Program-made: the position numbers and the translations under genes
Shown: positions 26,581 through 35,538 of the stretch, piece after piece
Layout of the letters: every line of letters begins with the position of its first letter
How positions within the stretch are numbered: the first letter of the stretch is position 1
Source of the DNA: SZUA-36 sp963753105
GTDB taxonomy: Bacteria; Pseudomonadota; Gammaproteobacteria; Xanthomonadales; SZUA-36
Direction: 5' to 3'
DNA: 64,000 bases
Assembly: GCA_963753105.1 (NCBI GenBank)
Contig: CAVWBD010000002.1
Coordinates: forward strand, 372,001 to 436,000
The notes under the pieces: model-generated
What the model saw: the letters and a program-made list of their open reading frames with translations, nothing else
Told to the model about the DNA's origin: nothing
Databases searched by the model: none

Positions 26581-27342
26581 TTAATGCTTTCCGGTGAAAG
26601 GTACGAACCTGACCGGTAACATCTGGCGGGTGCTCAACTCACCATCCGCGCTTTTTCTGACCATGCTGAGTTGTTGCACCTGGAAACGGGCCCCGACCGG
26701 AATCATCATTATCCCGCCAGGCTTGAGCTGGCGCACCAGCGGTGGGGGGATGTGGCTGCTCGCAGCAGTCACGATAATCGCGTCAAAGGGCGCATGCTCT
26801 TCCCAGCCATGATAGCCATCGGCATTCTTGACCTCGACGTTGGTAAAACCGAGCCGTGCCAACCGCTGTGACGCCGACTGGGCCAGCTCGGGGACAATTT
26901 CAATGGTATAGACCTTATCGACCAGCCTTGACAGCACTGCTGCCTGGTAGCCCGAGCCAGTACCGATTTCCAGCACCACGTCACCCGCCTCCGGCTCAAG
27001 CAGGTCCGTCATCAGGGCAACGATATAGGGCTGTGAAATGGTCTGGCCATAACCAATGGGCAGGGGACGGTTTTCATATGCCTGGGATTGCAGCTTGGCC
27101 GGTACAAAGCGGTGCCGCCCCACCGTGCCCAGTACCCGCATCACACGATCATCCAGCGCACCCTTGCCGGTATAACCACGGGTCTGGATAACGTCCTGGG
27201 AAATCTCTGCGATCAGCCGCTCACGTTGTGCCTGGTAGTCATCCGCAGCCCACGAAATCGCGCACACCAGCCCCAGCATACCGAGAGCGATGCCCCGGCG
27301 GAAATTGAAGCCTGACCTGTCAGAAAAGATCATCCCGGTCAC
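26581..27342 (-). CDS. pcm: Protein-L-isoaspartate O-methyltransferase, exported
   Basis: SAM-dependent repair enzyme that methylates isoaspartyl residues. It is 253 residues, longer than the roughly 210 of cytoplasmic Pcm, because of an N-terminal signal-like segment (FRRGIALGMLGLVCAISWAA, residues 15-34). The catalytic domain is typical: RHRFVPAKLQSQAYENRPLP, IGYGQTISQPYIVALMTDLL, VLEIGTGSGYQAAVL and DAIIVTAASSHIPPPLVRQL. If exported, it would work in the periplasm, where the methyl donor supply is unclear. It is operonic with the downstream membrane spermidine-synthase-like protein. Confidence 0.88.
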   Translation of the reverse strand: MTGMIFSDRSGFNFRRGIALGMLGLVCAISWAADDYQAQRERLIAEISQDVIQTRGYTGKGALDDRVMRVLGTVGRHRFVPAKLQSQAYENRPLPIGYGQTISQPYIVALMTDLLEPEAGDVVLEIGTGSGYQAAVLSRLVDKVYTIEIVPELAQSASQRLARLGFTNVEVKNADGYHGWEEHAPFDAIIVTAASSHIPPPLVRQLKPGGIMMIPVGARFQVQQLSMVRKSADGELSTRQMLPVRFVPFTGKH

Positions 27343-27491
27343 ACATGCAGCTTGAACGTTGCAATAATATTAACACGTGAAAACACCCCGGCTGTTGGAA
27401 GGCGGGGCTGCAAACCTCCAGGCTCCAATTAACCCCTAAACTCCCAAAAAGTCTACAATTGGCAGGTACACATAATCACCGGGGTATCACC

Positions 27492-28349
27492 GTGCGTGTT
27501 TTTGGGGAGATTGAAGGTATTGCCGTCGGCACCGAATTCGCCAGCCGCATTGCCCTGGCTGCATCCGGCATCCACAAGCCGACCCAGGCCGGCATCAGTG
27601 GCTCAACCACCGCAGGCGCCGACTCCATCGTTGTTTCAGGCGGATACGAAGACGACGAGGATTACGGTGATTACATCATCTATGGCGGACAGGTCAGCAA
27701 CGATCCGAATACCAAGCGCCAGTTGGCCGACGCACAGCTGGACCGGGGCAACCTGGCGCTGGTGGTCAGCTATAACAAGGGGCTACCGGTAAGGGTCACC
27801 AGGGGCCTGGGTTCCACAAAGAAACGCACCTATCGTTATGACGGTCTTTACCAGGTTGAAAAGTGGTGGGCGGACAGGGGCAAATCCGGGTACCGGATTT
27901 ATTGTTTTGCATTGAGAAAAATCGATGGCAAACCGATCTCCACCCCCGCAGGAGAATTGCCGTTACCCCCCAACCGGGAGCCCGAGAGGGTCGAGTCCTA
28001 CACCACGCGGGTGGTCAGGGACACCCTGGTCTCGGAACGGGTAAAAAGGAAACACGACCATGTCTGCCAGGCCTGCTCGACCCGTATCGAACGGCTCGGT
28101 GGCGCCTATGCCGAGAGTTCGCACATCAAGCCACTGGGCCGCCCGCACAACGGGCCGGATGCGGCCAACAACATCCTCTGCCTGTGCCCCAACTGCCATA
28201 TCCTGTTCGATAGCTGGGCATTCACCGTGGCGGACGACGGCAGCCTGGTCGGTGCAGTGGAAGGCGTGCTCAACGAAATCGAATCCCACAAGATCAACCG
28301 CGACTACCTGGCCTACCACCGCCGGCTGTACTTTGAGGCCAATAGCTGA
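27492..28349 (+). CDS. SRA-HNH modification-dependent nuclease
   Basis: A probable type IV restriction enzyme joining a base-flipping SRA (YDG) reader of modified cytosine with an HNH nuclease. From the GTG at 27492 it is 285 residues. The SRA part, about residues 1-150, has VFGEIEGIAVGTEFASR, SGGYEDDEDYGDYIIYGG and RGLGSTKKRTYRYDGLY. The HNH part, about residues 190-260, has CQACSTRI, ESSHIKPLGRPHNGPDAANN, LCLCPNCHILFDSWAF, with two CxxC zinc pairs. A TTG at 27459 gives 11 more residues, but a TACAAT box covers it, so I prefer GTG. It stands alone, with no methylase beside it. Confidence 0.88.
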   Translation: MRVFGEIEGIAVGTEFASRIALAASGIHKPTQAGISGSTTAGADSIVVSGGYEDDEDYGDYIIYGGQVSNDPNTKRQLADAQLDRGNLALVVSYNKGLPVRVTRGLGSTKKRTYRYDGLYQVEKWWADRGKSGYRIYCFALRKIDGKPISTPAGELPLPPNREPERVESYTTRVVRDTLVSERVKRKHDHVCQACSTRIERLGGAYAESSHIKPLGRPHNGPDAANNILCLCPNCHILFDSWAFTVADDGSLVGAVEGVLNEIESHKINRDYLAYHRRLYFEANS

Positions 28350-28368
28350 ATAAGTTCGCTGCGGGAAC

Positions 28369-28797
28369 TCACCAATGTTCAGAGATATGTGCACGCAGCG
28401 CATCGCGCTGAACTGAAGTGAGATCCTGCGCTTCACCCAGTTGCGGCATTGCAGGCCACCCGGGATCGGGAATGCTCAAGCCACAGGCGCTGCGCGTTTC
28501 CGAGTAGCGCGGTATGACATGAAAGTGGACGTTCGGGTCGACCATCATCAGCATCAGGTAATTGATCCTGTCATATGAGAAGGCAGATTTGAGAGCCTGC
28601 TCAATTTCGCGGACGACCTTACCCATCTCTGCATGGGCTTCCATGGGAAGGGCTGAAAATTCGGTGGCTTCCGACTTTGCACACAATACAAGGGACCCCA
28701 GCGTGGCCTGTGGCTCACGTAACAACACAAGCCAATGCTCGTATTCCCGAATAAGTGTTTCCGGGTATCCAAATCGAACTGCGGTCTGGTTGGCCAT
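28369..28797 (-). CDS. HIT family hydrolase
   Basis: A 142-residue histidine-triad protein. The triad region reads DPNVHFHVIPRYS (residues about 88-100). The fold also shows LVLCAKSEATEFSALPMEAH, where family members have a similar loop. HIT enzymes cleave nucleoside phosphoramidates or Ap4A-like molecules; the substrate is unknown. A GAAGGAAGG Shine-Dalgarno precedes the ATG. It is convergent with the SRA-HNH gene. Confidence 0.85.
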   Translation of the reverse strand: MANQTAVRFGYPETLIREYEHWLVLLREPQATLGSLVLCAKSEATEFSALPMEAHAEMGKVVREIEQALKSAFSYDRINYLMLMMVDPNVHFHVIPRYSETRSACGLSIPDPGWPAMPQLGEAQDLTSVQRDALRAHISEHW

Positions 28798-28984
28798 TTT
28801 CCTTCCTTCAGTACCTGGTGAATCCGTGCTGCTTATTTCAGCACGTCACAAGATCACGTGGCAAGAAAGGTTTAGTGATGTTGGGATTGGAATGTCAAGG
28901 CGGGTGTTCAATCGTGTGGCTGCCACACAGGTGGGATATGTGGATGGGGTGCCAAGGTAAAGCGCCTGGTCGTCGGCTGGTCCT

Positions 28985-29230
28985 TTACCCTGGCCCCATG
29001 TTGTTGGATTCAATCATTACCAGGCGCTCACTCTCCAGCCAATGCTGCCACGCTGCGCTACGTAATCCATTCTGCGTACACGACGTTGACGCCTTGCCTG
29101 CATTTCGGTCTGGCCGATAACTACTTGTATTGGCAGCCTTACGGATACCGGTTGCGGCGACGATGGGCATGACAGAACCAGTAGGACTGACAAAATTCCG
29201 GTATGATTTCATGATACTATTCATTAACAT
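28985..29230 (-). CDS. Small unrecognised protein divergent from a LysR gene
   Basis: An 81-residue frame starting MLMNSIMKSYRN and ending ERLVMIESNNMGPG. I accept it because AGGAGG lies about seven bases before the ATG and the gene is divergent from a LysR regulator 170 bases away, the classic arrangement for a LysR target. No domain, signal peptide or membrane helix is evident. The region of about 600 bases between HIT and LysR holds nothing else. Confidence 0.5.
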   Translation of the reverse strand: MLMNSIMKSYRNFVSPTGSVMPIVAATGIRKAANTSSYRPDRNAGKASTSCTQNGLRSAAWQHWLESERLVMIESNNMGPG

Positions 29231-29315
29231 TTTCTTTCCTCCTATTCGTGACAGTTTATGTCATAGTCTGAATCTCGAAATACGCTGTAAGCTTTTAAGT
29301 TACTGCGCCTTTCGG

Positions 29316-29345
29316 TTGACAATACTACGGATGAGCAGGAATAAT
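29316..29345 (+). promoter_or_regulatory. Predicted promoter of the LysR gene
   Basis: TTGACA at 29316-29321 and AATAAT at 29340-29345 are separated by 18 bases. The A+T-rich leader to the ATG at 29401 is about 50 bases and contains no clear Shine-Dalgarno sequence. Confidence 0.5.
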
Positions 29346-29400
29346 CACCAACGGTATTTATTATTTTTGTTTTAAGTTTTTCTTAACGATAAGCAGGCCT

Positions 29401-30288
29401 ATGCCAACCGTCCCCTTAAATGCACTGCGAACCTTCGAGGCCGTGGCCAGCCGGCTGAGCTTTACCCGTGGGGCCGAGGCGCTGAATGTGAGCCCCGCTG
29501 CGGTGAGCTCTCAAATCCGCGCACTGGAACAACGTCTTGACCAATCCCTGTTTCGTCGTCATGGCCGCCACATAACACTCACCGAAGCGGGCAAAAAGCT
29601 GCTTCCAGGTGTCCAGCGTGGCCTGGCAGAACTGCGCCAGGCGGTAGAAGTGGTCAGCCAGGACCGTTCGGAAGGGGTGCTGAACATCAGCATGATGCCG
29701 TCTTTCCTGCAGAAATGGCTGATGCCGCGCCTGGTGGATTTCTACGGCGCGGAACCGGATATCGACCTGCGTATCCACGTCGATAATGCACAGGTGGATT
29801 TCGATCAAACCGACATGCACGCCGCCGTGCGTTTTGGCAGGGGCAAGTGGCCGGGCCTCGAGATTCTGAAACTCGCGGACGACTGGATACTGCCGGTGTG
29901 TTCTCAGCAATTGCTTGACAAAATTGGCCCCATAAAGTCAGCTGGCGATCTCTTGAAGCATAAACTCCTGCACGTGGAAAGCCGCATGTGGGAGCCCTGG
30001 TTTCGCAAAATGGGCAAAAGCACCCGTGTCAGCCGCTGGTCAAAGCTGGATGATTCGATCAGCATCTTGATGGCCGCCGAACAAGGGCAAGGCATCGCGC
30101 TGAGCCGCTGGTCATTGGTGGCGCGTGACATCGAGGCTGGGCGCCTGGTACGCCCGATCGACACGGTAGTCAAGGCAGGCTGGTCCACCTACTTCGTGGC
30201 GCCACCGCACTACTTCGACTTACCGAAAGTCGTCGTATTCCGGGAATGGTTGCAGGATCATTTCAGCGAGTTTGCGTTACCTGAATAA
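29401..30288 (+). CDS. LysR-family regulator, GcvA-like
   Basis: A 295-residue LysR-type regulator. The N-terminus MPTVPLNALRTFEAVASRLS, with TRGAEALNVSPAAVSSQIR, matches the GcvA-like branch. The effector domain (residues about 90-295) contains LNISMMPSFLQKWLMPRLV and VRFGRGKWPGLEIL, again GcvA-like. No glycine cleavage genes are nearby. The likely local target is the small divergent gene at 28985-29230. Confidence 0.85.
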   Translation: MPTVPLNALRTFEAVASRLSFTRGAEALNVSPAAVSSQIRALEQRLDQSLFRRHGRHITLTEAGKKLLPGVQRGLAELRQAVEVVSQDRSEGVLNISMMPSFLQKWLMPRLVDFYGAEPDIDLRIHVDNAQVDFDQTDMHAAVRFGRGKWPGLEILKLADDWILPVCSQQLLDKIGPIKSAGDLLKHKLLHVESRMWEPWFRKMGKSTRVSRWSKLDDSISILMAAEQGQGIALSRWSLVARDIEAGRLVRPIDTVVKAGWSTYFVAPPHYFDLPKVVVFREWLQDHFSEFALPE

Positions 30289-30367
30289 TGCGGAACCTGG
30301 GGCGATGTTTGCGTTGCGATCAATCGCGGCCAGCGATACCAATCGCACCTGCATTAGCGCAAGAACT

Positions 30368-30425
30368 GTAGGAGGGAGCAGCTTTGCTGCTCGCGATTCT
30401 ACGCTCGCTGGAGTGGTCCTCCTAC
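30368..30425. repeat. Paired inverted REP elements (REPIN-like)
   Basis: The unit starts GTAGGAGGGAGCAGC, carries the AGCAGCTTTGCTGCT palindrome, and ends TCCTCCTAC, the inverted head of a second copy. The right head's TAG is the stop codon of the minus-strand cupin gene. Confidence 0.75.
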
Positions 30426-30823
30426 AACTTGGGCTCGACAATCAGGTAACTGGTGGTCGTATCACCAATATTAAGCGCTTCGTGAACCGTCACTTCGCTG
30501 CTTGACCAGCTTTTGCCGGTAATGGTTTGGCGCTCTTGAACCCCGCCAGCCTCATCCCTTATGCGCAGTAATCCACCCTCCAGGACATAGCCAAAATGCG
30601 GATAGTGGTAGTGTTTCTCATGACCGATGCCAGGCGGAAATGTGCAACGACCAACCCGCAAGGATTCCGTTTCATACAATAACTCGCAGGTCTTCTCACC
30701 CATCCAGCCGGCATCGAAAGCCTCGGGAAGATCGGGCAATTCTGCCGCGAATGTCCACTGGGCGAAGCTGGATGCAATAAGCAGAAGCGGTGCCTTGATA
30801 AAAAGACGGTTTATTGGCTGCAT
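30422..30823 (-). CDS. Exported cupin protein
   Basis: About 133 residues from the ATG at 30823 (MQPINRLFIK), which gives a proper signal peptide ending WTFAAELP; longer upstream frames would remove it. The cupin barrel has GHEKHYHYPHFGYVLEGG, giving three metal-binding histidines, and EVTVHEALNIGD near the end. Substrate or binding role is unknown. The last codons read GAG CCC AAG TTG TAG, where TTGTAG is the REP head. Confidence 0.75.
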   Translation of the reverse strand: MQPINRLFIKAPLLLIASSFAQWTFAAELPDLPEAFDAGWMGEKTCELLYETESLRVGRCTFPPGIGHEKHYHYPHFGYVLEGGLLRIRDEAGGVQERQTITGKSWSSSEVTVHEALNIGDTTTSYLIVEPKL

Positions 30824-30938
30824 TAACGGATTCCTGTTTCCATACTGTCTGGAATTATAGAAGGGATTGGTGCGCTTGGTCGCAATTCGCGGTGAGTTAC
30901 CGATTCTACATAGAATTTTGAGGTAAAATTCAAGGGCG

Positions 30939-31130
30939 ATGAACGTACTGCACGAAACTACGATCTCTTGCCCGTATTGTGGTGAAGAAATCACTTTCCT
31001 GGTGGACCGCTCGATAAAGGAGCAGCAGTATTTCGAGGATTGCGAGGTATGTTGTTGCCCTATCGAGATCCAGGTGCGCGTATCCGCTGATGGCGATTGC
31101 CAGGTCGAGGTTCACTCGGAAGATGATTGA
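30939..31130 (+). CDS. CPXCG-motif cysteine-rich protein
   Basis: A 63-residue protein with two cysteine clusters: SCPYCGEEITF (residues 10-20) and EDCEVCCCPIEIQV (about 33-46), typical of the family named for its CPXCG motif. It probably binds zinc. The family is common in Gammaproteobacteria with no known role. It overlaps nothing functional; the preceding cupin gene is divergent once its start is set at 30823. Confidence 0.85.
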   Translation: MNVLHETTISCPYCGEEITFLVDRSIKEQQYFEDCEVCCCPIEIQVRVSADGDCQVEVHSEDD

Positions 31131-31168
31131 CAGCAAAGCTGCCCGTTTGCTCGCAGTGACGAACCACA

Positions 31169-32017
31169 ATGACAATGAGTGCTGAAACGGGCCGGCCAAC
31201 TGCCGACCTGATCCTCAGGCACAAGCGTGACGGGGTAACCACCCTGACCATGAACACGCCCGCGCGTTTGAATGGCTGGACCATGCAGATGATGGCTGCG
31301 CTCAAACACGCTCTTGTCACCGCAGCCGGTGATGATGAAACCAGGGTGTTAATACTGACCGGCGCAGACCCGTATTACTGCGCGGGGGTCAACCTGGCCG
31401 CAACGCTGAAACTCGACCACCCGCGCAAGTTGCACGCCCTGATCGTGCAGAACAACCAGGCCTTGTTCGAGGCCTTCCTTGATTTCCCCAAGCCCATTCT
31501 CATTGCCGTCAACGGACCGGCCATCGGGGCCAGCGTTACCTCCGCAACCCTGTGTGACGGCATCATCGCATCGGAAAAAGCCACTTTCTCAACACCGTTT
31601 GGTGTATTGAAAATACCACCGGAAGGCTGCTCCAGTGTGCAGTTTGCGCGCCTGATGGGCGAGGAAAATGCCGCGAAAATGCTCTTCGAAGAGGGCTGGA
31701 AGCCGGACGCCGCCGAGGCACTGGAAGCGGGTCTGATCCAGTGGGCCGTCCCGCATGAGCGATTGATGGACGAAGCGCAGCGAATTGCGCAGGACTGGAT
31801 CACAGCAGGTGCCGGGCGCAGCTACAGGGGCGGCAGCACGCCTGATGAACTCAAGGCCGTTAACGCCAGTGAGTCCATCGCGCTCGCCGATGCCTTTTTA
31901 TCAACCCCGTTTCTCCGCCACCAGTTCAGATTCCTGTGGGGTAAAAAGAAATGGGCGCCGGCGGCCATGTTCCTGGCCTTGCTGATCTCAAGACCAATCT
32001 GGGCGCGATTGCTTTAG
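31169..32017 (+). CDS. Enoyl-CoA hydratase/isomerase family protein
   Basis: A 282-residue crotonase-fold enzyme. The acyl-CoA binding and oxyanion elements are YYCAGVNLA and AVNGPAIGASVTSATLCDG. The segment PPEGCSSVQFARLMG resembles the SPEGCSS stretch of delta3,delta2-enoyl-CoA isomerases (ECI2 type), which shift double bonds in unsaturated fatty acids. The C-terminal helices end in a hydrophobic ISRPIWARLL. A second ATG two codons in (MSAETG) is an alternative start. Confidence 0.82.
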   Translation: MTMSAETGRPTADLILRHKRDGVTTLTMNTPARLNGWTMQMMAALKHALVTAAGDDETRVLILTGADPYYCAGVNLAATLKLDHPRKLHALIVQNNQALFEAFLDFPKPILIAVNGPAIGASVTSATLCDGIIASEKATFSTPFGVLKIPPEGCSSVQFARLMGEENAAKMLFEEGWKPDAAEALEAGLIQWAVPHERLMDEAQRIAQDWITAGAGRSYRGGSTPDELKAVNASESIALADAFLSTPFLRHQFRFLWGKKKWAPAAMFLALLISRPIWARLL

Positions 32018-32048
32018 TCGCAAAAACACCTGCGGGAGTGGAATTATT

Positions 32049-32105
32049 GTGGGAGCGACGTTTACGTCGCGATTATTCGCGAGCAGCAAAGCTGCTCCCT
32101 CCTAC
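32049..32105. repeat. Paired inverted REP elements (REPIN-like)
   Basis: The left copy begins GTGGGAGCGACG, a variant head, with the CGACGTTTACGTCG palindrome. The right copy, inverted, ends GAGCAGCAAAGCTGCTC-CCTCCTAC. The right head supplies the stop codon of the minus-strand methyltransferase. Confidence 0.75.
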
Positions 32106-32827
32106 AGGGATTTTTTCAGTATGTAGATCGCCCATGGTGCGATCTGAGTCTCGCTTTTCCAGGCAATGCCCTCATCGCCCACCGCAAGCGGTCGTTCAAC
32201 GGACACCATTTCCAGGCCGGACGCTTCGAACAGTTGCAGGTAATCCTCGTGTGTCCACAGGACATCCTCCACCGGGCGGGCATCGGAATAATCTGTTGTG
32301 ACGATTTTCACCACGTCCCCGCCCCGGGCATGGGCATTTTCGGGGAAATCCCGGGTGGAGAAAGTCACCCACTCGTGCCTGTAGATATCTGGTGTTGAAA
32401 CGATATTGACCAGGATTCCACCATCAGCGAGCAATTTTCCCAGTCCGCCAAGAATCCGGGCCCGGCGCTCACGACCCGAAATATTGTCGAAGGTAAAGGC
32501 CGATTGTACGAGATCATATTCACCCACGGGCAGTGACTGGAAATTACCATCTTCGATAACCCTGTAGTTTCCCCCGGGTTCGTGTTGACGGGCAAACTCC
32601 ACCATTTCGGCGGAAATATCAACGCCGGTCGTTGAAAATCCCAGGCCTTGCAAAAACCGGGTCGAACGGCCCGTCCCGCAGCCAAAATCCAGCGCACGAT
32701 TTCCCTGCGCATGCTGCCTGAGTAAACCGGGCAAATTTCGGAATACCAGTTCATAGGTGCCGCCCAAGTCCAATTCATTGTAGGCAGTAGCGCGAAGCTG
32801 GTCTTCGTAGGTATTGTGCAAATCCAC
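32102..32827 (-). CDS. Class I SAM-dependent methyltransferase
   Basis: A 241-residue protein. The SAM loop is RALDFGCGTGRSTRFL (residues about 45-60), followed by TTGVDISAEMVEFAR and YDLVQSAFTFDNI. The N-terminal segment LHNTYEDQLRATAYNELDLG and the rest are not specific. The substrate is unknown. It starts 12 bases after the stop of a second methyltransferase gene, so both are on one transcript. Its stop codon lies in a REP element. Confidence 0.8.
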   Translation of the reverse strand: MDLHNTYEDQLRATAYNELDLGGTYELVFRNLPGLLRQHAQGNRALDFGCGTGRSTRFLQGLGFSTTGVDISAEMVEFARQHEPGGNYRVIEDGNFQSLPVGEYDLVQSAFTFDNISGRERRARILGGLGKLLADGGILVNIVSTPDIYRHEWVTFSTRDFPENAHARGGDVVKIVTTDYSDARPVEDVLWTHEDYLQLFEASGLEMVSVERPLAVGDEGIAWKSETQIAPWAIYILKKSL

Positions 32828-32839
32828 GGTGGTATCCTC

Positions 32840-33712
32840 CTATCCTGCCGCTGCCGGCCCGGGCGCGCTTGCGATTACGCCAATCAAATCACCATCCGAT
32901 TTCAAAGGTGTGCCGGTCAGATCACCCGCCATTTGATCAAGCGTAAAACCGGCAGCACTCAGCTCCGCCTGCAGGCTCTGCGGAGTGAAATGCTGGAACC
33001 AGTTAAATATCTGCCAGGCCTCATCCGGTTCGATGATTAAATAACGGTCCAGTGACAACTGCTCTTCGGGATAGACATAACTGCGTTGTATGCCGATATA
33101 GTCACCCTCTGCCCAGAACCCACCCATCAGGCGGTACTCGATGTTTGTGCACTCCTCTTTGCCGGTAAAAGACCCCGTGCCGGCCACGTCCATCACCAGC
33201 TGTCCGCCGGGCTCGAGCATGCCGCGAATCCGGCCCAGCAGGCTTGCCCTTTGCACGGGTGAAAGCACGCAATAATCAGTGTAAATCAGGCTAACGATGT
33301 CGAAACCACCGGGCAGTTCATCGGCGAGGTAATCTGCCTCGACATAGCGAATGTCCATCTCGTCTATTTTTGCCTGGTGCCTGGCGTACTCCAGCGAGTG
33401 AGCCGAGAAATCCACGCCCGTTACCTTGGCGCCACAGTCCGAAAACCGCTTGGCGTACAGCCCCGGCCCACAACCCAGGTCACACAGACGCTTGCCGGGA
33501 AGACTCAGCTGGAAATCGATCCAGTTGACGGTCTCATCAATGGTGCCTATGCGGCGTGAGGCCAGGTCGGTTTCCTGGTTGAGATGAAACGCCAGCATTT
33601 GCTGCGCGATATGAGGCCGGGTCCATAGTTCCTTCGTGGTGTAGCGGGCGAAGGGTTCCGGACGCCGGGTGAGGTCTCTCAGCAAGTCGTACACGGTTAA
33701 TTCCTCTGACAC
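32840..33712 (-). CDS. Class I SAM-dependent methyltransferase
   Basis: A 290-residue protein. The SAM loop is LCDLGCGPGLYAKRFS (residues about 96-111), with VTGVDFSAHSLEYARHQA and VSLIYTDYCVLSP. The C-terminal third is a beta-rich domain with LIIEPDEAWQIFNWFQHFTP. It is not closely related to the downstream methyltransferase. The substrate is unknown. The gene lies 27 bases downstream of the broken acyl-CoA dehydrogenase on the same strand. Confidence 0.8.
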   Translation of the reverse strand: MSEELTVYDLLRDLTRRPEPFARYTTKELWTRPHIAQQMLAFHLNQETDLASRRIGTIDETVNWIDFQLSLPGKRLCDLGCGPGLYAKRFSDCGAKVTGVDFSAHSLEYARHQAKIDEMDIRYVEADYLADELPGGFDIVSLIYTDYCVLSPVQRASLLGRIRGMLEPGGQLVMDVAGTGSFTGKEECTNIEYRLMGGFWAEGDYIGIQRSYVYPEEQLSLDRYLIIEPDEAWQIFNWFQHFTPQSLQAELSAAGFTLDQMAGDLTGTPLKSDGDLIGVIASAPGPAAAG

Positions 33713-33739
33713 CTGGTCGTGTGTATTGTATAAAAAACC

Positions 33740-35439
33740 CTAGGGATTCATCTGGTATTGGTCTTTCATGGCATACACGTGTTCCTGCCACACTTTTTGA
33801 TAGCGGTCCTCGTCAACCACCGGTTTTTGGATCATCCGGCGGGCATATTCCATCTGGGCTTCGGTGCTCGATGGCTTGTTGTGGAATTCCAGTGCAAAGC
33901 GGGAGAAATCCCGAACCATGAAATCAAAGACCTGGTCCAGCACCTCATTTGGGATGTCGTAAATCCGGGCATTTTCCAGGATCAGCTGCCCGTACACGAC
34001 CAGCGTGAAAAGCTCACCGACGGTCAGCAGGAAATCGATGTCTTTGGCCTGCTCCGCAGTCGCCGGTGCAGCCACCAACGCTTCCTTGAACAATGCGACC
34101 TGTTGCTTGAAAACTGCCAGGTTCGGAAAATCAAAGCTGTCGTAGATCGCGTTGTAGTCATGGAAGCGGATTTTGCCCAAACCATGGGCCGGGCCCTGGT
34201 TGAACAGGAAAGCATCATCGGCAGCATCGAGGCGTTGCGGGATATCCTCGTAGTGTTGCGGGGCAAAGAAATAGTTGCGCATGAACTTGACCACCAGCGC
34301 CATGTTCACGTGCACGGTGCCCTCCAGCTTGGGCAGGCGCGCGGATATCGATCGCCGCCATTTCAAAATACATGTCTTTTTCAAAACCCTTGGCCGCGAT
34401 CACGTCCCACAAGCAGGTTGATGACATCCTCGCCTTGCGTGGTGACCTTCATCTTCACCATGGGGTTGTAGAGCAAATACCGGCGGTCATCGGCCGATGC
34501 CGAACGGAAATAATCCGAGGCGCGCAGCGCAAACAACTTCATCGCAACAAGCGCTGCCCAGGCGTCCGTGAACATTCTCTTCACATGCGGAAAATCCGTC
34601 ACGTGCTTGTTGTACAGCCGGCGGTTGGAGGCGTGGTCGATGGCCTCGTAAAAGGCGTGGGTGCACATGCCAATGGAGGCCCAGCCGAGGTTGAACTTGC
34701 CCACATTGACGGTGTTCAGCGCGGTATAAAAGGCCTCGTCGCCCCTGGCCAGGATTTCTCCATCGGTGATCCGGTAATCCCGCAACTCGAATTCGGCAAC
34801 GTAGGACTGGCTGTTGACGACATTTTTGACCAGTTCAAAGCCGTCTTTCTGGGAGTCCGCAACAAAGAACAGGTATTCGCCGGTATCCGCCATCCTGCCA
34901 AAGGTGGATACCATGCGCGCCTGGTTGGCGTTGCCGATGTAGTACTTGCCACCCGAGACACTGTAGCTACCGTCGCCCTTTGGCGTGACCACCATGTCGG
35001 TGGTGTAAATATCAGCGCCGTGTTCTTTTTCAGACAGGCCAAAGGCGAAAATCTCGCCGTCTTCAAGGTATTGCGCCGCCAGCTTCTTCATGGCCGGGTT
35101 GTCACTCATCCAGACCGGCCCGATTCCCAGCACCGAAACCTGGTAGACGTACCAGTAGCACAGACCATAAAAACCCAGTATCTCGGCAAACTCGCAGACG
35201 CGTGAGGTATCCCAGCGCGCATCCGCGTCACCGTTATCCGCATTGGTCATCATCGTGGCGAGGACTTGCTCTTCCGCCATGAAGTCGATGAAGTCCGCGT
35301 ACCAGGTCCGCTCGTGAAAATCTTCCTTCAGTTTTGCCAGTCCCCTGTCCTCGAAGAACTGGATGGTTTTCTGCATGATCTCGCGGGACCGGTCGTCCGA
35401 GTCCTCGCGCTGGTACTTTTGGGGGTTTAAGAGAATCAC
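33740..35439 (-). pseudogene. Acyl-CoA dehydrogenase (two frame breaks)
   Basis: A long acyl-CoA dehydrogenase (about 566 residues when repaired), FAD-dependent, acting in fatty acid beta-oxidation. The N-terminal 340 residues are in one frame, with GEIFAFGLSEKEHGADIYTT and YYIGNANQARMVSTFG, family FAD and substrate elements. Near 34406 an extra T moves the frame; the second frame reads WDVIAAKGFEKDMYFEMAA. Near 34347 a two-base loss moves it again to LPKLEGTVHVNMALVVKF, which runs to the end. The junctions are at sites that would join cleanly, so errors in sequencing are as likely as real decay. Confidence 0.8.
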
Positions 35440-35538
35440 GGTATCCCTCTCTGCTGGGCAATGTTAAAAGGTACTTGTCATATCTTACATACTATCGCGT
35501 ATGGTTAAAGACCTTTTGCCAACTTGAAGGCATTTCTG

